Positions 35,224 to 44,141 of a stretch of 64,000 nt of DNA are shown here, one piece after another; within the stretch, counting starts at the first letter, position 1; the number at the start of each line of letters is the position of its first letter. The stretch spans positions 1-64,000 of the forward strand of contig CAVSYB010000017.1 of the NCBI GenBank assembly GCA_963732155.1, read 5' to 3'. The position numbers and the translations under genes were made by a program. Source of the stretch: Roseiarcus sp963732155. GTDB taxonomy: Bacteria; Pseudomonadota; Alphaproteobacteria; Rhizobiales; Beijerinckiaceae. The notes below the pieces were generated by a model. It was given only the letters and a program-made list of their open reading frames with translations, did no database searches and was not told the DNA's origin.

Positions 35224-35841
35224 GATCGATCGTCTATCGGGCGGGCGCCGGCTGGTCAATGTGGTGACCGGCGGCGACCCGTTCGAACTCAAGGGGGACG
35301 GGGTCTTCCTCGACCACGACGAACGCTACGGGGTGAGCGACGAATTCCTTTCGATATGGCGAAAGCTCATGCAACGGGAGGAGGTCAGCGAGACGCATGA
35401 CCACTCGCCGATCGAGAAGGGAAAGCTTCTCTACCCGCCCCGCCAGAAGCGCCATCCGCCGCTCTATTTCGGCGGCTCGTCGGAGGCGGGCGACAGCGTC
35501 GCGGCCAGGCGCGTCGACGTCAATCTGACCTGGGGAGAACCTCCGGCGGCGGTTGCGCAGAAAATCGCCGCCGCCAAGGCGGCGGCGGCGGCGCAGGGCC
35601 GCACGTTCTCGTATGGCGTCCGCCTGGACGTCATCGTGCGCGAGACCTCGGCGGAAGCCCGGCGGGCCGCCGACGAGCTCATCTCGAGGAGCGCCACCGC
35701 TTCGCAGAGCTCGTCTTTCCCAAGCTCCCGCTCGAGGCGCCGACCGGCGCCGACCTCGGCCCCGCCAGGAACGCCGGGCCGTTCGGCACAATCATCGCCA
35801 ACGTCGTGGCGCCTTCCGGGCTGAAATCGGCGGCGGGGTGA
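35222..35841 (+). pseudogene. ssuD: Remnant of FMNH2-dependent alkanesulfonate monooxygenase (ssuD)
   Basis: The frame enters mid-protein at IDRLSGGRRLVNVVTGGDPF and runs through LKGDGVFLDHDERYGVSDEF, KRHPPLYFGGSSEAGDSVAA and VDVNLTWGEPPAAVAQKIAA to AADELIS near 35690. The next sensible residues are in another frame, HLEERHRFAELVFPKLPLEA to GPFGTIIANVVAP, ending in TGA at 35839-35841. The N-terminal third and about 60-70 internal residues are missing. The internal junction falls in tcatctcgagga, which looks like a short repeat shared by both parental sites. It is non-functional. Confidence 0.85.
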
Positions 35842-35885
35842 GCCTTGCTCGCGCAAGCGCGCCGTCTCGCCTATTGTGACCGGCC

Positions 35886-37247
35886 ATGCCCAAGCAGATC
35901 CGCCTCAACGCATTCGAAATGAACTGCGTGGCGCACCAGTCGCCCGGACTGTGGCGCCACCCGCGCGACCGTTCGCGCGACTATCGCCGGCTCGACGGCT
36001 GGGTGGCGCTCGCGCGCACGCTCGAGCGCGGGCTGTTCGACGGGCTGTTCCTCGCCGACGTGCTCGGCGTCTACGACGTGTTCGGCGGCGGCCCCGAAGC
36101 GGCGCTTCGGCACGCGACGCAGACGCCGGTCAACGACCCGCTTCTGCTGGTCCCGGCCATGGCGGCGGCGACGGCGAATCTCGGTTTCGGCGTGACGGTG
36201 ACGCTGTCCTACGAGCCGCCGTTTCCGTTCGCCCGGCGCATGTCGACGCTCGATCATCTGACCGACGGACGGATCGGCTGGAATGTCGTCACCGGCTATC
36301 TCGACAGCGCCGCCAAGGGCATGGGCCAGAGCGGACAGCGCGCCCATGACGATCGCTACGCGGTCGCCGAGGACTATATGCAAGTGGTCTACAAGCTGTG
36401 GGAAGGCAGCTGGGCGGACGACGCGGTCGTCGCCGACGCGGAGCGCGGCGTGTTCACGCGGCCCGAGCGCGTGCGCAGGGTTCGCCACGACGGCCCGCAT
36501 TTCCAGCTCGACGCGTTGCACCTCAGCGAACCCTCGCCGCAGCGAACGCCGGTGCTCTATCAGGCGGGAACCTCGCCGGCGGGGCGCAGCTTCGCGGCGC
36601 GCCACGCCGAATGCGTCTTCATGTCCGGCCCGTCGAAGAAGGTCATCGCGCCGCGGGTCGCGGCGATCCGCAAGCTCGCGGCGGAAGCGGGCCGCGATCC
36701 CGCGGGCGTCCTGATGTTCGCAATGATGACGGTCATCGTCGCGCCGACCGACGCCGAAGCGCGCGTCAAGCACGCCGATTACCGGCGCTACGCCGATCCG
36801 GAGGGCGCGCTGACGCTGATGTCGGGTTGGACGGGCGTCGATTTCTCGCGCCTCGATCCCGATCAGGTCGTCGAGCATGTCGAGAACGAAGCCGGTCGCA
36901 GCGCGCTCGAAAACATCACGCGGGCCGATCCCGACCGGCGCTGGACCGTGCGCGAAGTCGCCGAACACGTCTCGATCGGCGGCATCAGCCCGGTGCTGGT
37001 CGGATCCCCGGCGACGGTCGCCGACGAACTCGAAGCCTGGATCGAGGAGACGGACGTCGACGGCTTCAATCTGACCTTCATCGTCCGGCCGGACACCTTT
37101 GTCGACGTCGTCGATCTGCTGACGCCGGAGCTTCAACGCCGCGGCCGTTACAAGACCGCCTACGCCGAGGGAAGCTTGCGCGAGAAGCTGTTCGGCCACG
37201 CCCGGCTCGATGCTTCGCATCCCGCATCGCGACACCGGTGGCCGTGA
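35886..37247 (+). CDS. FMN-dependent LLM monooxygenase (NtaA/SnaA/DszA family)
   Basis: This 453-residue flavin monooxygenase uses reduced FMN from a separate reductase. Family stretches are LNAFEMNCVAHQSPGLWRHP, FLADVLGVYDVFGG, LDHLTDGRIGWNVVTGYLDS and YQAGTSPAGRSFAARHAECV, and the C-terminal GFNLTFIVRP, then LTPELQRRGRYKTAYAEGSL. Substrates in the family include nitrilotriacetate and organosulfur compounds. It lies 44 bases behind the ssuD remnant, which suggests a former organosulfur locus. Confidence 0.87.
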   Translation: MPKQIRLNAFEMNCVAHQSPGLWRHPRDRSRDYRRLDGWVALARTLERGLFDGLFLADVLGVYDVFGGGPEAALRHATQTPVNDPLLLVPAMAAATANLGFGVTVTLSYEPPFPFARRMSTLDHLTDGRIGWNVVTGYLDSAAKGMGQSGQRAHDDRYAVAEDYMQVVYKLWEGSWADDAVVADAERGVFTRPERVRRVRHDGPHFQLDALHLSEPSPQRTPVLYQAGTSPAGRSFAARHAECVFMSGPSKKVIAPRVAAIRKLAAEAGRDPAGVLMFAMMTVIVAPTDAEARVKHADYRRYADPEGALTLMSGWTGVDFSRLDPDQVVEHVENEAGRSALENITRADPDRRWTVREVAEHVSIGGISPVLVGSPATVADELEAWIEETDVDGFNLTFIVRPDTFVDVVDLLTPELQRRGRYKTAYAEGSLREKLFGHARLDASHPASRHRWP

Positions 37248-37410
37248 CATGCCTGCATGGAGCGCCGCAACCATCGCGCGCGGTCGCCGCCGAAGCGCCG
37301 GCGCTCATCCTCGAGGAGGCCGACCGCGAGCCCTTCGGCGTCGGAGGGCGAGCGACTGTTCGCGGCGATCGCCCGCGGGTCGGCCTCGAGCGGGCGCCGC
37401 GTGAAGTCGC

Positions 37411-38490
37411 CTAGGCGCCCTGGCGCCGATGCGCCCCGCAGGACTGCCGGACGATCAGGCTGCAGGGAAGACGATCGACACCCTTCCATTTTTTTCCGGC
37501 GATCAGATCCAACATGCGCCGGCCGCCTTCGCGGCCAAGCTCCGCCAGATTCATGTCGACGCTCGTGAGCGGCGGCCTCGTCGCGTCGGCGATGATCTCC
37601 CAATTGTCGAAGCCGACCAGCGAGACCGCGTCCGGCACGCCGAGCCCCATTTCGCGCAACGCATCGGCGACGCCGCGCGCGATCTGGTCGTTGCCGCAAA
37701 AGATCGCGTCCGGGCGCTGGCCGCGCGATTTGAACAGCGCGGCCACCGCCTCGCGTCCCCAGCCTTCCGACCAAACGCCCGGCAGATAATAGCCATCCGG
37801 TTCGGACAGTCCCGCTTCGACAAGAGTTCTTCGATACCCGTCCCGCCGCAGGCGCACCGCCTCGAAACGCTCGGGGCCGGTCACATGAGCGATCCGCTGG
37901 CGCCCGAGCCGGACAAGGTGACGCGCCGCCAGCGCCGCGCCGCCTTCGTCGTCGGGAACCAGGCAACAGGCTTCGGCGTCCTCGACCTGCGAAAAGACGT
38001 AGATCACCGGGATGTCGGCGGGACTGATCAGCTTCTCGCGTTTGTCGGCGCGGCGGGCGGTGACGATGATGCCGTCGACCCGTTTGCCGACGAGTTGTTC
38101 GACGTGATGGGCCTCTCGCGCCGGGTCGTCCGTGGCGTTGCACATGAACACCGCCATGCGGCTGTCCGACAGGCACTCCTCCAGTCCTTCCATGATCGGG
38201 ATCGTGAATCGGCCGAACGCGTCGGTCGAAATCAGACCGACGGTGAGGCTCTGGCCGCGGTGCAGGCTTTGCGCGAGATCGTTCGGACGAAAGCCGAGCT
38301 CTCTGGCGACGACGACGATTCGTTCGCGCGTCTCCTGGCGGAGGCGACCGTTGTTGTTGAGCGCCTTGGAGACCGTGCCGACGCTGACATTCGCCGCGCG
38401 CGCGACGTCGCGGATCGTCAGCCTCGCGCGGCGGCCGGCGATCCCGTCAGGCGCCGCGGTCGCTGCGGGTCCGCTCCGCTTCTCGGTCAT
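37411..38490 (-). CDS. LacI-family transcriptional regulator
   Basis: This 359-residue protein has the LacI HTH and hinge at residues 20-75 (LTIRDVARAANVSVGTVSKA, then LNNNGRLRQETRERIV, LAQSLHRGQS). A periplasmic-binding-protein-like sensor follows, with DGIIVTARR, AHVTGPERFEAVRLRRDGYR, FCGNDQIARGVADAL and VGFDNWEI. It is the last gene of the operon with the importer at 38510-41816. It most likely binds the three GGAAAACGTTTTCC-type palindromes in front of that operon. MTEKRSG at 38490 is taken as the start. Confidence 0.9.
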   Translation of the reverse strand: MTEKRSGPAATAAPDGIAGRRARLTIRDVARAANVSVGTVSKALNNNGRLRQETRERIVVVARELGFRPNDLAQSLHRGQSLTVGLISTDAFGRFTIPIMEGLEECLSDSRMAVFMCNATDDPAREAHHVEQLVGKRVDGIIVTARRADKREKLISPADIPVIYVFSQVEDAEACCLVPDDEGGAALAARHLVRLGRQRIAHVTGPERFEAVRLRRDGYRRTLVEAGLSEPDGYYLPGVWSEGWGREAVAALFKSRGQRPDAIFCGNDQIARGVADALREMGLGVPDAVSLVGFDNWEIIADATRPPLTSVDMNLAELGREGGRRMLDLIAGKKWKGVDRLPCSLIVRQSCGAHRRQGA

Positions 38491-38509
38491 GGGGCGAGAA
38501 TCCGATGAA

Positions 38510-39409
38510 TCATTTGACGGCGCCGCTCGTAAACCCCGACACGTAATATTTCTGCAACAGCACATAGAACAGCACGCAAGGGATGATCGAAATTGTGATC
38601 CCCGCCTGCAGCATGCCCCAATCCGTCCCTCCGATGCTGGTCTCCTCGCGCGCGTTGGCGAGGATCAGCGGCAAAGTGAAAGCGGCGCTGCGGTTCATGA
38701 TCACCAGCGAGCCGAGAAACTCGTTCCACGAAGTGATGAAGGCGAACAGCGAAACGGTGACGATCGCCGGGCGGATCGCCGGCAGGCAGACGTATCCGAG
38801 GATCTGCCAGCTCGATGCGCCATCCATGACCGCCGCCTCCTCGAGTTCGCGCGGCGCCGCTTCGAAGCTGTTGCGCATGATGTAGACGCTGAACGGGATC
38901 TGGATCGTCGTGTGAACGATCGCCAGACCGGCCAGGGTGTTGGTCAGGTGAAGCTGGGCGAACATGAAGAAGATCGGCGTCAGCAGGGACTGATACGGCA
39001 CGATCAGCGAAAGCAGCAGAAAAAAGAACACCAACTCCTTGCCGGGCAGCGGGAACCGCGCCAGCGCGTAACCGGCCGGAATGGTCAGCGCGAGGCAGAA
39101 GGCGATGGTCAGCAGCGCTGTGCCGCCGCTGTTGACCAGATAGGTCGGCAGGCCCGCCTGATAGCTCCAAAGCCTGTGATAGCTGTCGAGGCTGAGCTGA
39201 TGCGTGAAATAGGTCGGCGGAATTGCCGCCGCCTCCTGCGTCGTCTTGAGCGAGGCGGAAATCGACGCGACGAGCGGCGCGAGCATGATCGCGCACAGCG
39301 CCAGGCAGAGGGCGCCGATGAGATATTCGGCGCGCTCGTCCTTGCGCAGGACGGGCGGCGGCGCGGCCAAGGATTCGGCGCGCGCCGCGAGGGCGCAATC
39401 ATCGCTCAC
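38510..39409 (-). CDS. Carbohydrate ABC transporter permease (MalG type)
   Basis: This 299-residue CUT1 permease has about six membrane helices. The EAA loop reads ELEEAAVMDGASSWQILGYV. FITSWNEFLGSLVIMNRSAA is the usual MalG block, and the C-terminal YYVSGFTSGAVK matches the family tail that touches the ATPase. It lies 31 bases after the MalF-type gene and 19 bases before the LacI gene. Confidence 0.92.
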   Translation of the reverse strand: MSDDCALAARAESLAAPPPVLRKDERAEYLIGALCLALCAIMLAPLVASISASLKTTQEAAAIPPTYFTHQLSLDSYHRLWSYQAGLPTYLVNSGGTALLTIAFCLALTIPAGYALARFPLPGKELVFFFLLLSLIVPYQSLLTPIFFMFAQLHLTNTLAGLAIVHTTIQIPFSVYIMRNSFEAAPRELEEAAVMDGASSWQILGYVCLPAIRPAIVTVSLFAFITSWNEFLGSLVIMNRSAAFTLPLILANAREETSIGGTDWGMLQAGITISIIPCVLFYVLLQKYYVSGFTSGAVK

Positions 39410-39440
39410 AACATCACCTTCTTGCGCGCCCGCGGTGTGT

Positions 39441-40319
39441 TCAGCTCCGGCTGCGTTGCGTCAGGATCGCTTGCACGACGGTCAGCGCCAGAACGATCAC
39501 CGCCAGCGCCAGCGACAGCGCCGCGCCATAGCCGAGCTTCAGATAGGGGAACGAATTCAGGTAGATCCAGAACACCGACGACGCGGTGCGGTTGAACGGT
39601 TGCCCCGCCGTCATCAGGAAGAACTGATCGAAGGCGAGCAGCGAGCCGATCACGCTGACGAGCGTGACCAGGAGGATCGTCTTGTAGGTCAGGGGCAGCG
39701 TGATCATCCGCACTCTTTGCCAATAGGACGCCCCGTCGACCATCGCCGCTTCGGTGACGTCGCTCGGGATCGCCTGGATCGCCGCCACGAAAAGCAGCAT
39801 GCCGAAGCCGAGCACCTTCCACACGATCGAGACGATGACCGCCCAGAGGGCGCGGTCGGCGTCCTCGCCGAACCAGATGATCGGCTTGGAGACGAGACCG
39901 AGATCGACGAGCAGCCGATTGACCAGACCGAAATCGTAGCTGAACAGCCAGTACCAGAGGAGGCTCGAGACGCCGAGCCCGATGACCACCGGCACGAACA
40001 CCACCGCGCGGGTGATCCGCCGCAGCAGCGTGTTGCGGGCGACGAGGAGCGCGATCAGATAGCCGCCGATCATCAGGATCGGCGTGATGTAGACGGTGTA
40101 TTTCAGGGTGAATCCCAACGATATCCAGAACTGCCTGTCGTTGTACGCCTTGATGAAATTGGCGGCGCCGACCCATCGCTTCGGCTCGATCAACGACCAG
40201 TTGTGGAACGACATCCATATCATCTGGGACAAAGGAAACGCTGTGAAGATTAGCACGAATATGGTGACCGGAGCGAGGTAGAGCGCGCCGATCAACTTGG
40301 AGGCTGGCGTGTTGTACAT
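39441..40319 (-). CDS. Carbohydrate ABC transporter permease (MalF type)
   Basis: This permease has about 292 residues and six helices, the first spanning LIGALYLAPVTIFVLIFTAF. The EAA-like loop is SDVTEAAMVDGASYWQRVRM. ATG at 40319 is chosen because the extension upstream is arginine-rich and unlike the family, although the ribosome-binding site is weak. A 234-base gap with a hairpin separates it from the binding-protein gene. Confidence 0.88.
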   Translation of the reverse strand: MYNTPASKLIGALYLAPVTIFVLIFTAFPLSQMIWMSFHNWSLIEPKRWVGAANFIKAYNDRQFWISLGFTLKYTVYITPILMIGGYLIALLVARNTLLRRITRAVVFVPVVIGLGVSSLLWYWLFSYDFGLVNRLLVDLGLVSKPIIWFGEDADRALWAVIVSIVWKVLGFGMLLFVAAIQAIPSDVTEAAMVDGASYWQRVRMITLPLTYKTILLVTLVSVIGSLLAFDQFFLMTAGQPFNRTASSVFWIYLNSFPYLKLGYGAALSLALAVIVLALTVVQAILTQRSRS

Positions 40320-40495
40320 CGTCGTCGGCGTCTCGTTTGCCCATCCGTTGCGGACGCCGCCCAGTCTAGCGCGAAACGTCCGCCGCGGCGCGCGCATCTA
40401 CGAAAGCGGCGGCCGACGCTCGTCGGGAATCCGCCGCTTCGATCCGATGGCGCCTGGCCTCAGCCGCGCTCCCCGCCGCCCGTCGGTCTTCGCCC

Positions 40496-40515
40496 ATCCC
40501 CGCCTGCGCGGGGAT
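40496..40515. repeat. REP-like palindrome between binding protein and permease genes
   Basis: atccccgc-ctgc-gcggggat is a perfect 8-bp stem with a 4-base loop. The wording is that of the short palindromes scattered in many proteobacterial genomes. Its place behind the binding-protein gene mirrors the hairpin of the first importer and suggests mRNA end protection or attenuation. Confidence 0.6.
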
Positions 40516-40553
40516 CGCCGGCGACGCGGCCTCGCGGGTGATCGACAAGGCGG

Positions 40554-41816
40554 TCACTGGGCGGCGATCGCCTTCATCTGCGCCTTTGCGTCGGCGATGA
40601 TCTGGTCGATCGGATCCGTGGTGTAATACGCGCGCTGCAGCATCTGCAGCCACGGGCCCTGCGGCGAGTTGATCTGCTCGAAGAACGTCAGGGTGTACGG
40701 GGTCCTGCCGACCGACAGCGCCTTGGCCACATCCTGCACGAGCGGCTCGGCCTTGAAGTATTTGTTGTCGATCATGTCGGCGCGGGTCGTCAGGTTGAGA
40801 AGCTTGGCGTAGCCCTCGACCTGAACTTCATCGGACAAAATGAACTTCATGAAGTCGATGGCGTCGCTCACCCGCTTCGAGCCCTTGGGAACCACGACGA
40901 GGTCGCCGCCGATGAACGAGGCCGCCGAACCCGGCTCCACCCCGGGCAGCAGCGAGATGCCGAATTTCATGTTCGGGTTCTGGTCGCGCGCCAGTTTGAT
41001 ATTGAAGTTGCCGGTCCCCATCATGCCGACCTTGCCGGAGCCGAACTGCAGGTGGAAGGTCTCGCCGTTTTCCGCCCGGTCGCTCGCATGGACGTCGCCG
41101 GCCTTGACGATGTCGCGTTCGAACTGGAGCACCTTGGCGACTCCATCGCCGACCAGCGGTTCGTCGCCGGCGTCCTTCGCCTCGATCTTGGCGCCCGACG
41201 CCCACATCAGGGGACCCACGGTGAAGATATTGCATCCGGCGCAGGAGCCGGGGAGGTAGTAGCCTTTGATGTCGCCGCCGAGCGCGGTGATCTCGTCGGC
41301 GTCCTGGCGCAGCTCCGCCAGGCTCCTCGGCGGTTGGCCGGGGTCGAGGCCCGCCTTTTCGAACAGATCCTTGTTGTAGAACAGCGCCGAAACGTCGGCG
41401 TAGAGCGGCACGCCATAGAGGCGCTTGTCGAACGTGGCGACCATCATGTGGCCGGGGCTCGCCGTCTTCAACTCCGGCAGGGCGCCGATCTGATCGGTGA
41501 TGTCGACGAGCTGCCCGGCCTTTTCGAACTGCGGGGCGTAGATGAGGTCCATGCCCATCAGGTCGGGAACGTCGCCCGACGCAATCGCCTGGGCGAGCTT
41601 GGCCACCATTTCGGCATGGGGAATGTAGGTGAGATTGATATGGCGGTCGGGGAATTTGGCGTTCCACATCTCGACCAGCTTATCGACCATATCCTTGTTG
41701 CCGCCGCTGCGCTCCCACATCACCAGATCGGCGGCCGACGCGGCGGCGGCCGACCCGACGAGACCGATTGCCGCCAAGCCGAAGGTCCACGTCCTCAAGA
41801 GCTTCGATATTCTCAT
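40554..41816 (-). CDS. Extracellular sugar-binding protein of second ABC importer
   Basis: This 420-residue family 1 binding protein has a signal peptide (TWTFGLAAIGLVGSAAAASA, cleaved before ADLVMW). Then follow NLTYIPHAEMVAKLAQAIAS, YGVPLYADVSALFYNKDLFE and SGKVGMMGTGNFNIKLARDQ. Two close cysteines, PGSCAGCNIF, may form a disulfide or local loop and are unusual for the family. GGGAGG precedes ATG at 41816. It is the first gene of the LacI-controlled operon and faces the GH127 gene. Confidence 0.91.
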   Translation of the reverse strand: MRISKLLRTWTFGLAAIGLVGSAAAASAADLVMWERSGGNKDMVDKLVEMWNAKFPDRHINLTYIPHAEMVAKLAQAIASGDVPDLMGMDLIYAPQFEKAGQLVDITDQIGALPELKTASPGHMMVATFDKRLYGVPLYADVSALFYNKDLFEKAGLDPGQPPRSLAELRQDADEITALGGDIKGYYLPGSCAGCNIFTVGPLMWASGAKIEAKDAGDEPLVGDGVAKVLQFERDIVKAGDVHASDRAENGETFHLQFGSGKVGMMGTGNFNIKLARDQNPNMKFGISLLPGVEPGSAASFIGGDLVVVPKGSKRVSDAIDFMKFILSDEVQVEGYAKLLNLTTRADMIDNKYFKAEPLVQDVAKALSVGRTPYTLTFFEQINSPQGPWLQMLQRAYYTTDPIDQIIADAKAQMKAIAAQ

Positions 41817-41891
41817 GTTTTCCTCCCGTTCTTGCCGTTTTTCCCCGGGCTGCCGACCGAAATGCGCCAGCCGGGTGAACTTGTTGGTTGT

Positions 41892-41905
41892 GGAAAACGT
41901 TTTCC
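41892..41905. promoter_or_regulatory. LacI-family operator 1
   Basis: ggaaaacgttttcc is a perfect 14-bp palindrome with a central CG, the classic LacI/GalR-type layout. It lies 76 bases upstream of the binding-protein ATG. Confidence 0.75.
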
Positions 41906-41949
41906 CGAACTCGCCGCCAGAACCCCGAACGAATAGACCGGCGAGGCAT

Positions 41950-41963
41950 GGAAAAGCTTTTCC
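41950..41963. promoter_or_regulatory. LacI-family operator 2
   Basis: ggaaaagcttttcc is a perfect 14-bp palindrome with the central bases swapped to GC. It lies 58 bases from operator 1 and about midway between the divergent genes. Confidence 0.7.
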
Positions 41964-42029
41964 CCAAGATTCATACATGCTTTACTGCCGGTGACAAGGG
42001 AGGTTTCGATGACGGGCGGGTCGACATTG

Positions 42030-42043
42030 GGAAAACGTTTTCT
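42030..42043. promoter_or_regulatory. LacI-family operator 3
   Basis: ggaaaacgttttct matches operator 1 in 13 of 14 positions. It lies 80 bases from operator 2 and about 94 bases before the GH127 start. With operators 1 and 2 it would control both divergent transcripts and allow DNA looping. Confidence 0.72.
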
Positions 42044-42136
42044 TCGCGTCGGCGAGTCGCGCCGGCGGCCGCCGTCGCCTTCCCGCCGGCGCGGTGAAGC
42101 GAGCCCGGCGCGATGACGCCATCGATGGAGACCGTG

Positions 42137-44080
42137 ATGACCGCCGCCCCCGCGCCGAAACCGCGCGCGCTGTTTCGCCCGCCCGCCGTGCCGCAGGTCG
42201 ATGTCCGCGGCTTCTGGGGCGGACGGGTCGACGCCGTGGCCGGCCGCACCGCGGACATTCTCTACCGCCGCTGCGTCGAGGCGGGCATGCTCGATCAGAT
42301 CGACCCCGATCGACCCTCGCCGGGCGTGAGAATCCCTTTCCATGTCAGGGAGGGCTCGACGGCCTCCACCGTCACCACGCAGATGTTCTGGGATTCCGAT
42401 CTCGGCAAGACCATCGAGACCGCGGCCTATTCGCTCTATCGCAAGCCCAACCCCGAACTCGAGGCGAGGATCGACGAGGTCGTCGATATGTACGCCAGGC
42501 TGCAACAGCCCGATGGCTACCTGTCGAGCTGGTATCAGCGCATCGAACCGGGCAAGCGCTGGACGAACCTGCGCGATTGCCATGAGCTCTATTGCGCCGG
42601 CCATCTGATCGAGGGGGCGGTCGCCTATTTTCAGGCGACCGGCAAGTCCAGGCTGCTCGACGTCATGGCGCGCTACGCCGATCACATCGCCTCGGTGTTC
42701 GGCCCCGAGGCTGGCAAGCGCAAGGGCTATTGCGGCCACGAGGAAATCGAACTGGCGCTGGTGAAGCTCGCCCGCGCCACCGGCCGGCGAAAATATCTCG
42801 ATCTGGCGAAATATTTCATCGACCAGCGCGGCCGGACCCCGCATTTTTTCGACGTCGAGGCGCGCGCGCGGGGCGCCGACCCTAAGGATTTCCACTTCAA
42901 GTCCTACGAGTACAACCAATCGCACAAGCCGGTTCGCGAGCAGGACAAGGTCGTCGGCCACGCGGTGCGCGCGATGTATCTCTATTCCGGCATGGCTGAC
43001 GTCGCGACGGAATACGGCGACGACAGCCTGCGGATCGCACTCGACCGGCTGTGGGCCGACCTCACCGCCAAGCGGCTCTATGTCACCGGCGGTCTTGGGC
43101 CCTCGGCCGACAACGAAGGCTTCACCGCCGATTACGACCTGCCCAACGAGACCGCCTACGCCGAGACCTGCGCCGCCGTCGGGCTTGTGTTCTGGTCCAG
43201 CCGGATGCTCGGGATGGGCCCCGACGCCCGCTACGGCGACGTCATGGAGCAGGCGCTTTACAACGGCTGCATTTCCGGGCTCTCGCTCGACGGGTCGTTG
43301 TTCTTCTACGAGAATCCGTTGGAAAGCCGCGGCAGGCACAATCGCTGGAAATGGCACCGCTGCCCCTGCTGCCCGCCCAACATCGGCCGCCTGGTGGCGG
43401 CGATCGGCAGCTACATGTACGGCGTGGCGGATGACGCCATCGCCGTGCATCTCTATGGCGACAGCGCCGCTCGTCTCATGGTCGCGGGAAGGGCGGTTCG
43501 CCTCGTCCAGACGAGCCGTTATCCCTGGGACGGCGTCGTCGCGATCGCCGTCGAAGTCGAGGCGCCGACGCGGTTCACGCTGCATCTGCGCATTCCCGGC
43601 TGGAGCCGCCGTGCGGCGCTGTCGGTCAACGGCGAGGCGGTCGATCTGGCGGGCGTCGTCGACCGCGGCTATGCGGCCCTCACCCGCGACTGGGCGGCCG
43701 GCGATCAGGTGCGCCTCGAACTCGACATGGCGGTGGAGCGGCTGCGCGCCCACCCCGAGGTCCGGCAGGACGCGGGGCGGATCGCGCTGCGGCGCGGGCC
43801 CCTGATCTATTGTCTCGAAGAGACCGACAACGCCGTCAGCCTCAATCGCCTGTGTGTGCCGGAACAGGCGCGCTTCGAATGCCGCTTTGAGCCGGAATTG
43901 CTCGACGGCGTCGCGACCCTGTCCGCGAACGTCGAGGCGGATGCGACCGCCGACTGGACGGCGACGCTCTATCGCGACGAACCGACGAAGACCGAAGCGG
44001 CGTCGATCAAGGCGGTCCCTTACTTCGCCTGGGCCAACCGCGAGCCGGGCGAGATGCTGGTCTGGCTTCGCGGCCGTTAG
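42137..44080 (+). CDS. Beta-L-arabinofuranosidase, GH127
   Basis: This protein of about 647 residues has the DUF1680/GH127 alpha/alpha-barrel and no signal peptide. Family marks are GYLSSWYQRIEPGKRWTNLR, DCHELYCAGHLIEGAVAYFQ, GHAVRAMYLYSGMADVA and GGLGPSADNEGF. The catalytic centre of a zinc-bound cysteine nucleophile is represented by NETAYAETCAA (Glu about 343, Cys about 345) and WHRCPCCPPNIGRL (Cys 409-412). The enzyme releases beta-L-arabinofuranose from plant hydroxyproline-rich glycoproteins. ATG at 42137 follows GGAG; in-frame ATGs at 42113 and 42125 are alternatives. Confidence 0.92.
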   Translation: MTAAPAPKPRALFRPPAVPQVDVRGFWGGRVDAVAGRTADILYRRCVEAGMLDQIDPDRPSPGVRIPFHVREGSTASTVTTQMFWDSDLGKTIETAAYSLYRKPNPELEARIDEVVDMYARLQQPDGYLSSWYQRIEPGKRWTNLRDCHELYCAGHLIEGAVAYFQATGKSRLLDVMARYADHIASVFGPEAGKRKGYCGHEEIELALVKLARATGRRKYLDLAKYFIDQRGRTPHFFDVEARARGADPKDFHFKSYEYNQSHKPVREQDKVVGHAVRAMYLYSGMADVATEYGDDSLRIALDRLWADLTAKRLYVTGGLGPSADNEGFTADYDLPNETAYAETCAAVGLVFWSSRMLGMGPDARYGDVMEQALYNGCISGLSLDGSLFFYENPLESRGRHNRWKWHRCPCCPPNIGRLVAAIGSYMYGVADDAIAVHLYGDSAARLMVAGRAVRLVQTSRYPWDGVVAIAVEVEAPTRFTLHLRIPGWSRRAALSVNGEAVDLAGVVDRGYAALTRDWAAGDQVRLELDMAVERLRAHPEVRQDAGRIALRRGPLIYCLEETDNAVSLNRLCVPEQARFECRFEPELLDGVATLSANVEADATADWTATLYRDEPTKTEAASIKAVPYFAWANREPGEMLVWLRGR

Positions 44081-44141
44081 CCTCGATCCGACGGGCCATC
44101 GATCCCCGATCGCTTCGGTCGATCAATGGCGCGGCGCGGCG

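Noticed and set aside
41813..43753. 646-codon minus frame over GH127
   Set aside because: Antisense shadow; GH127 on plus carries all catalytic cysteines and the LacI operators sit in its promoter.
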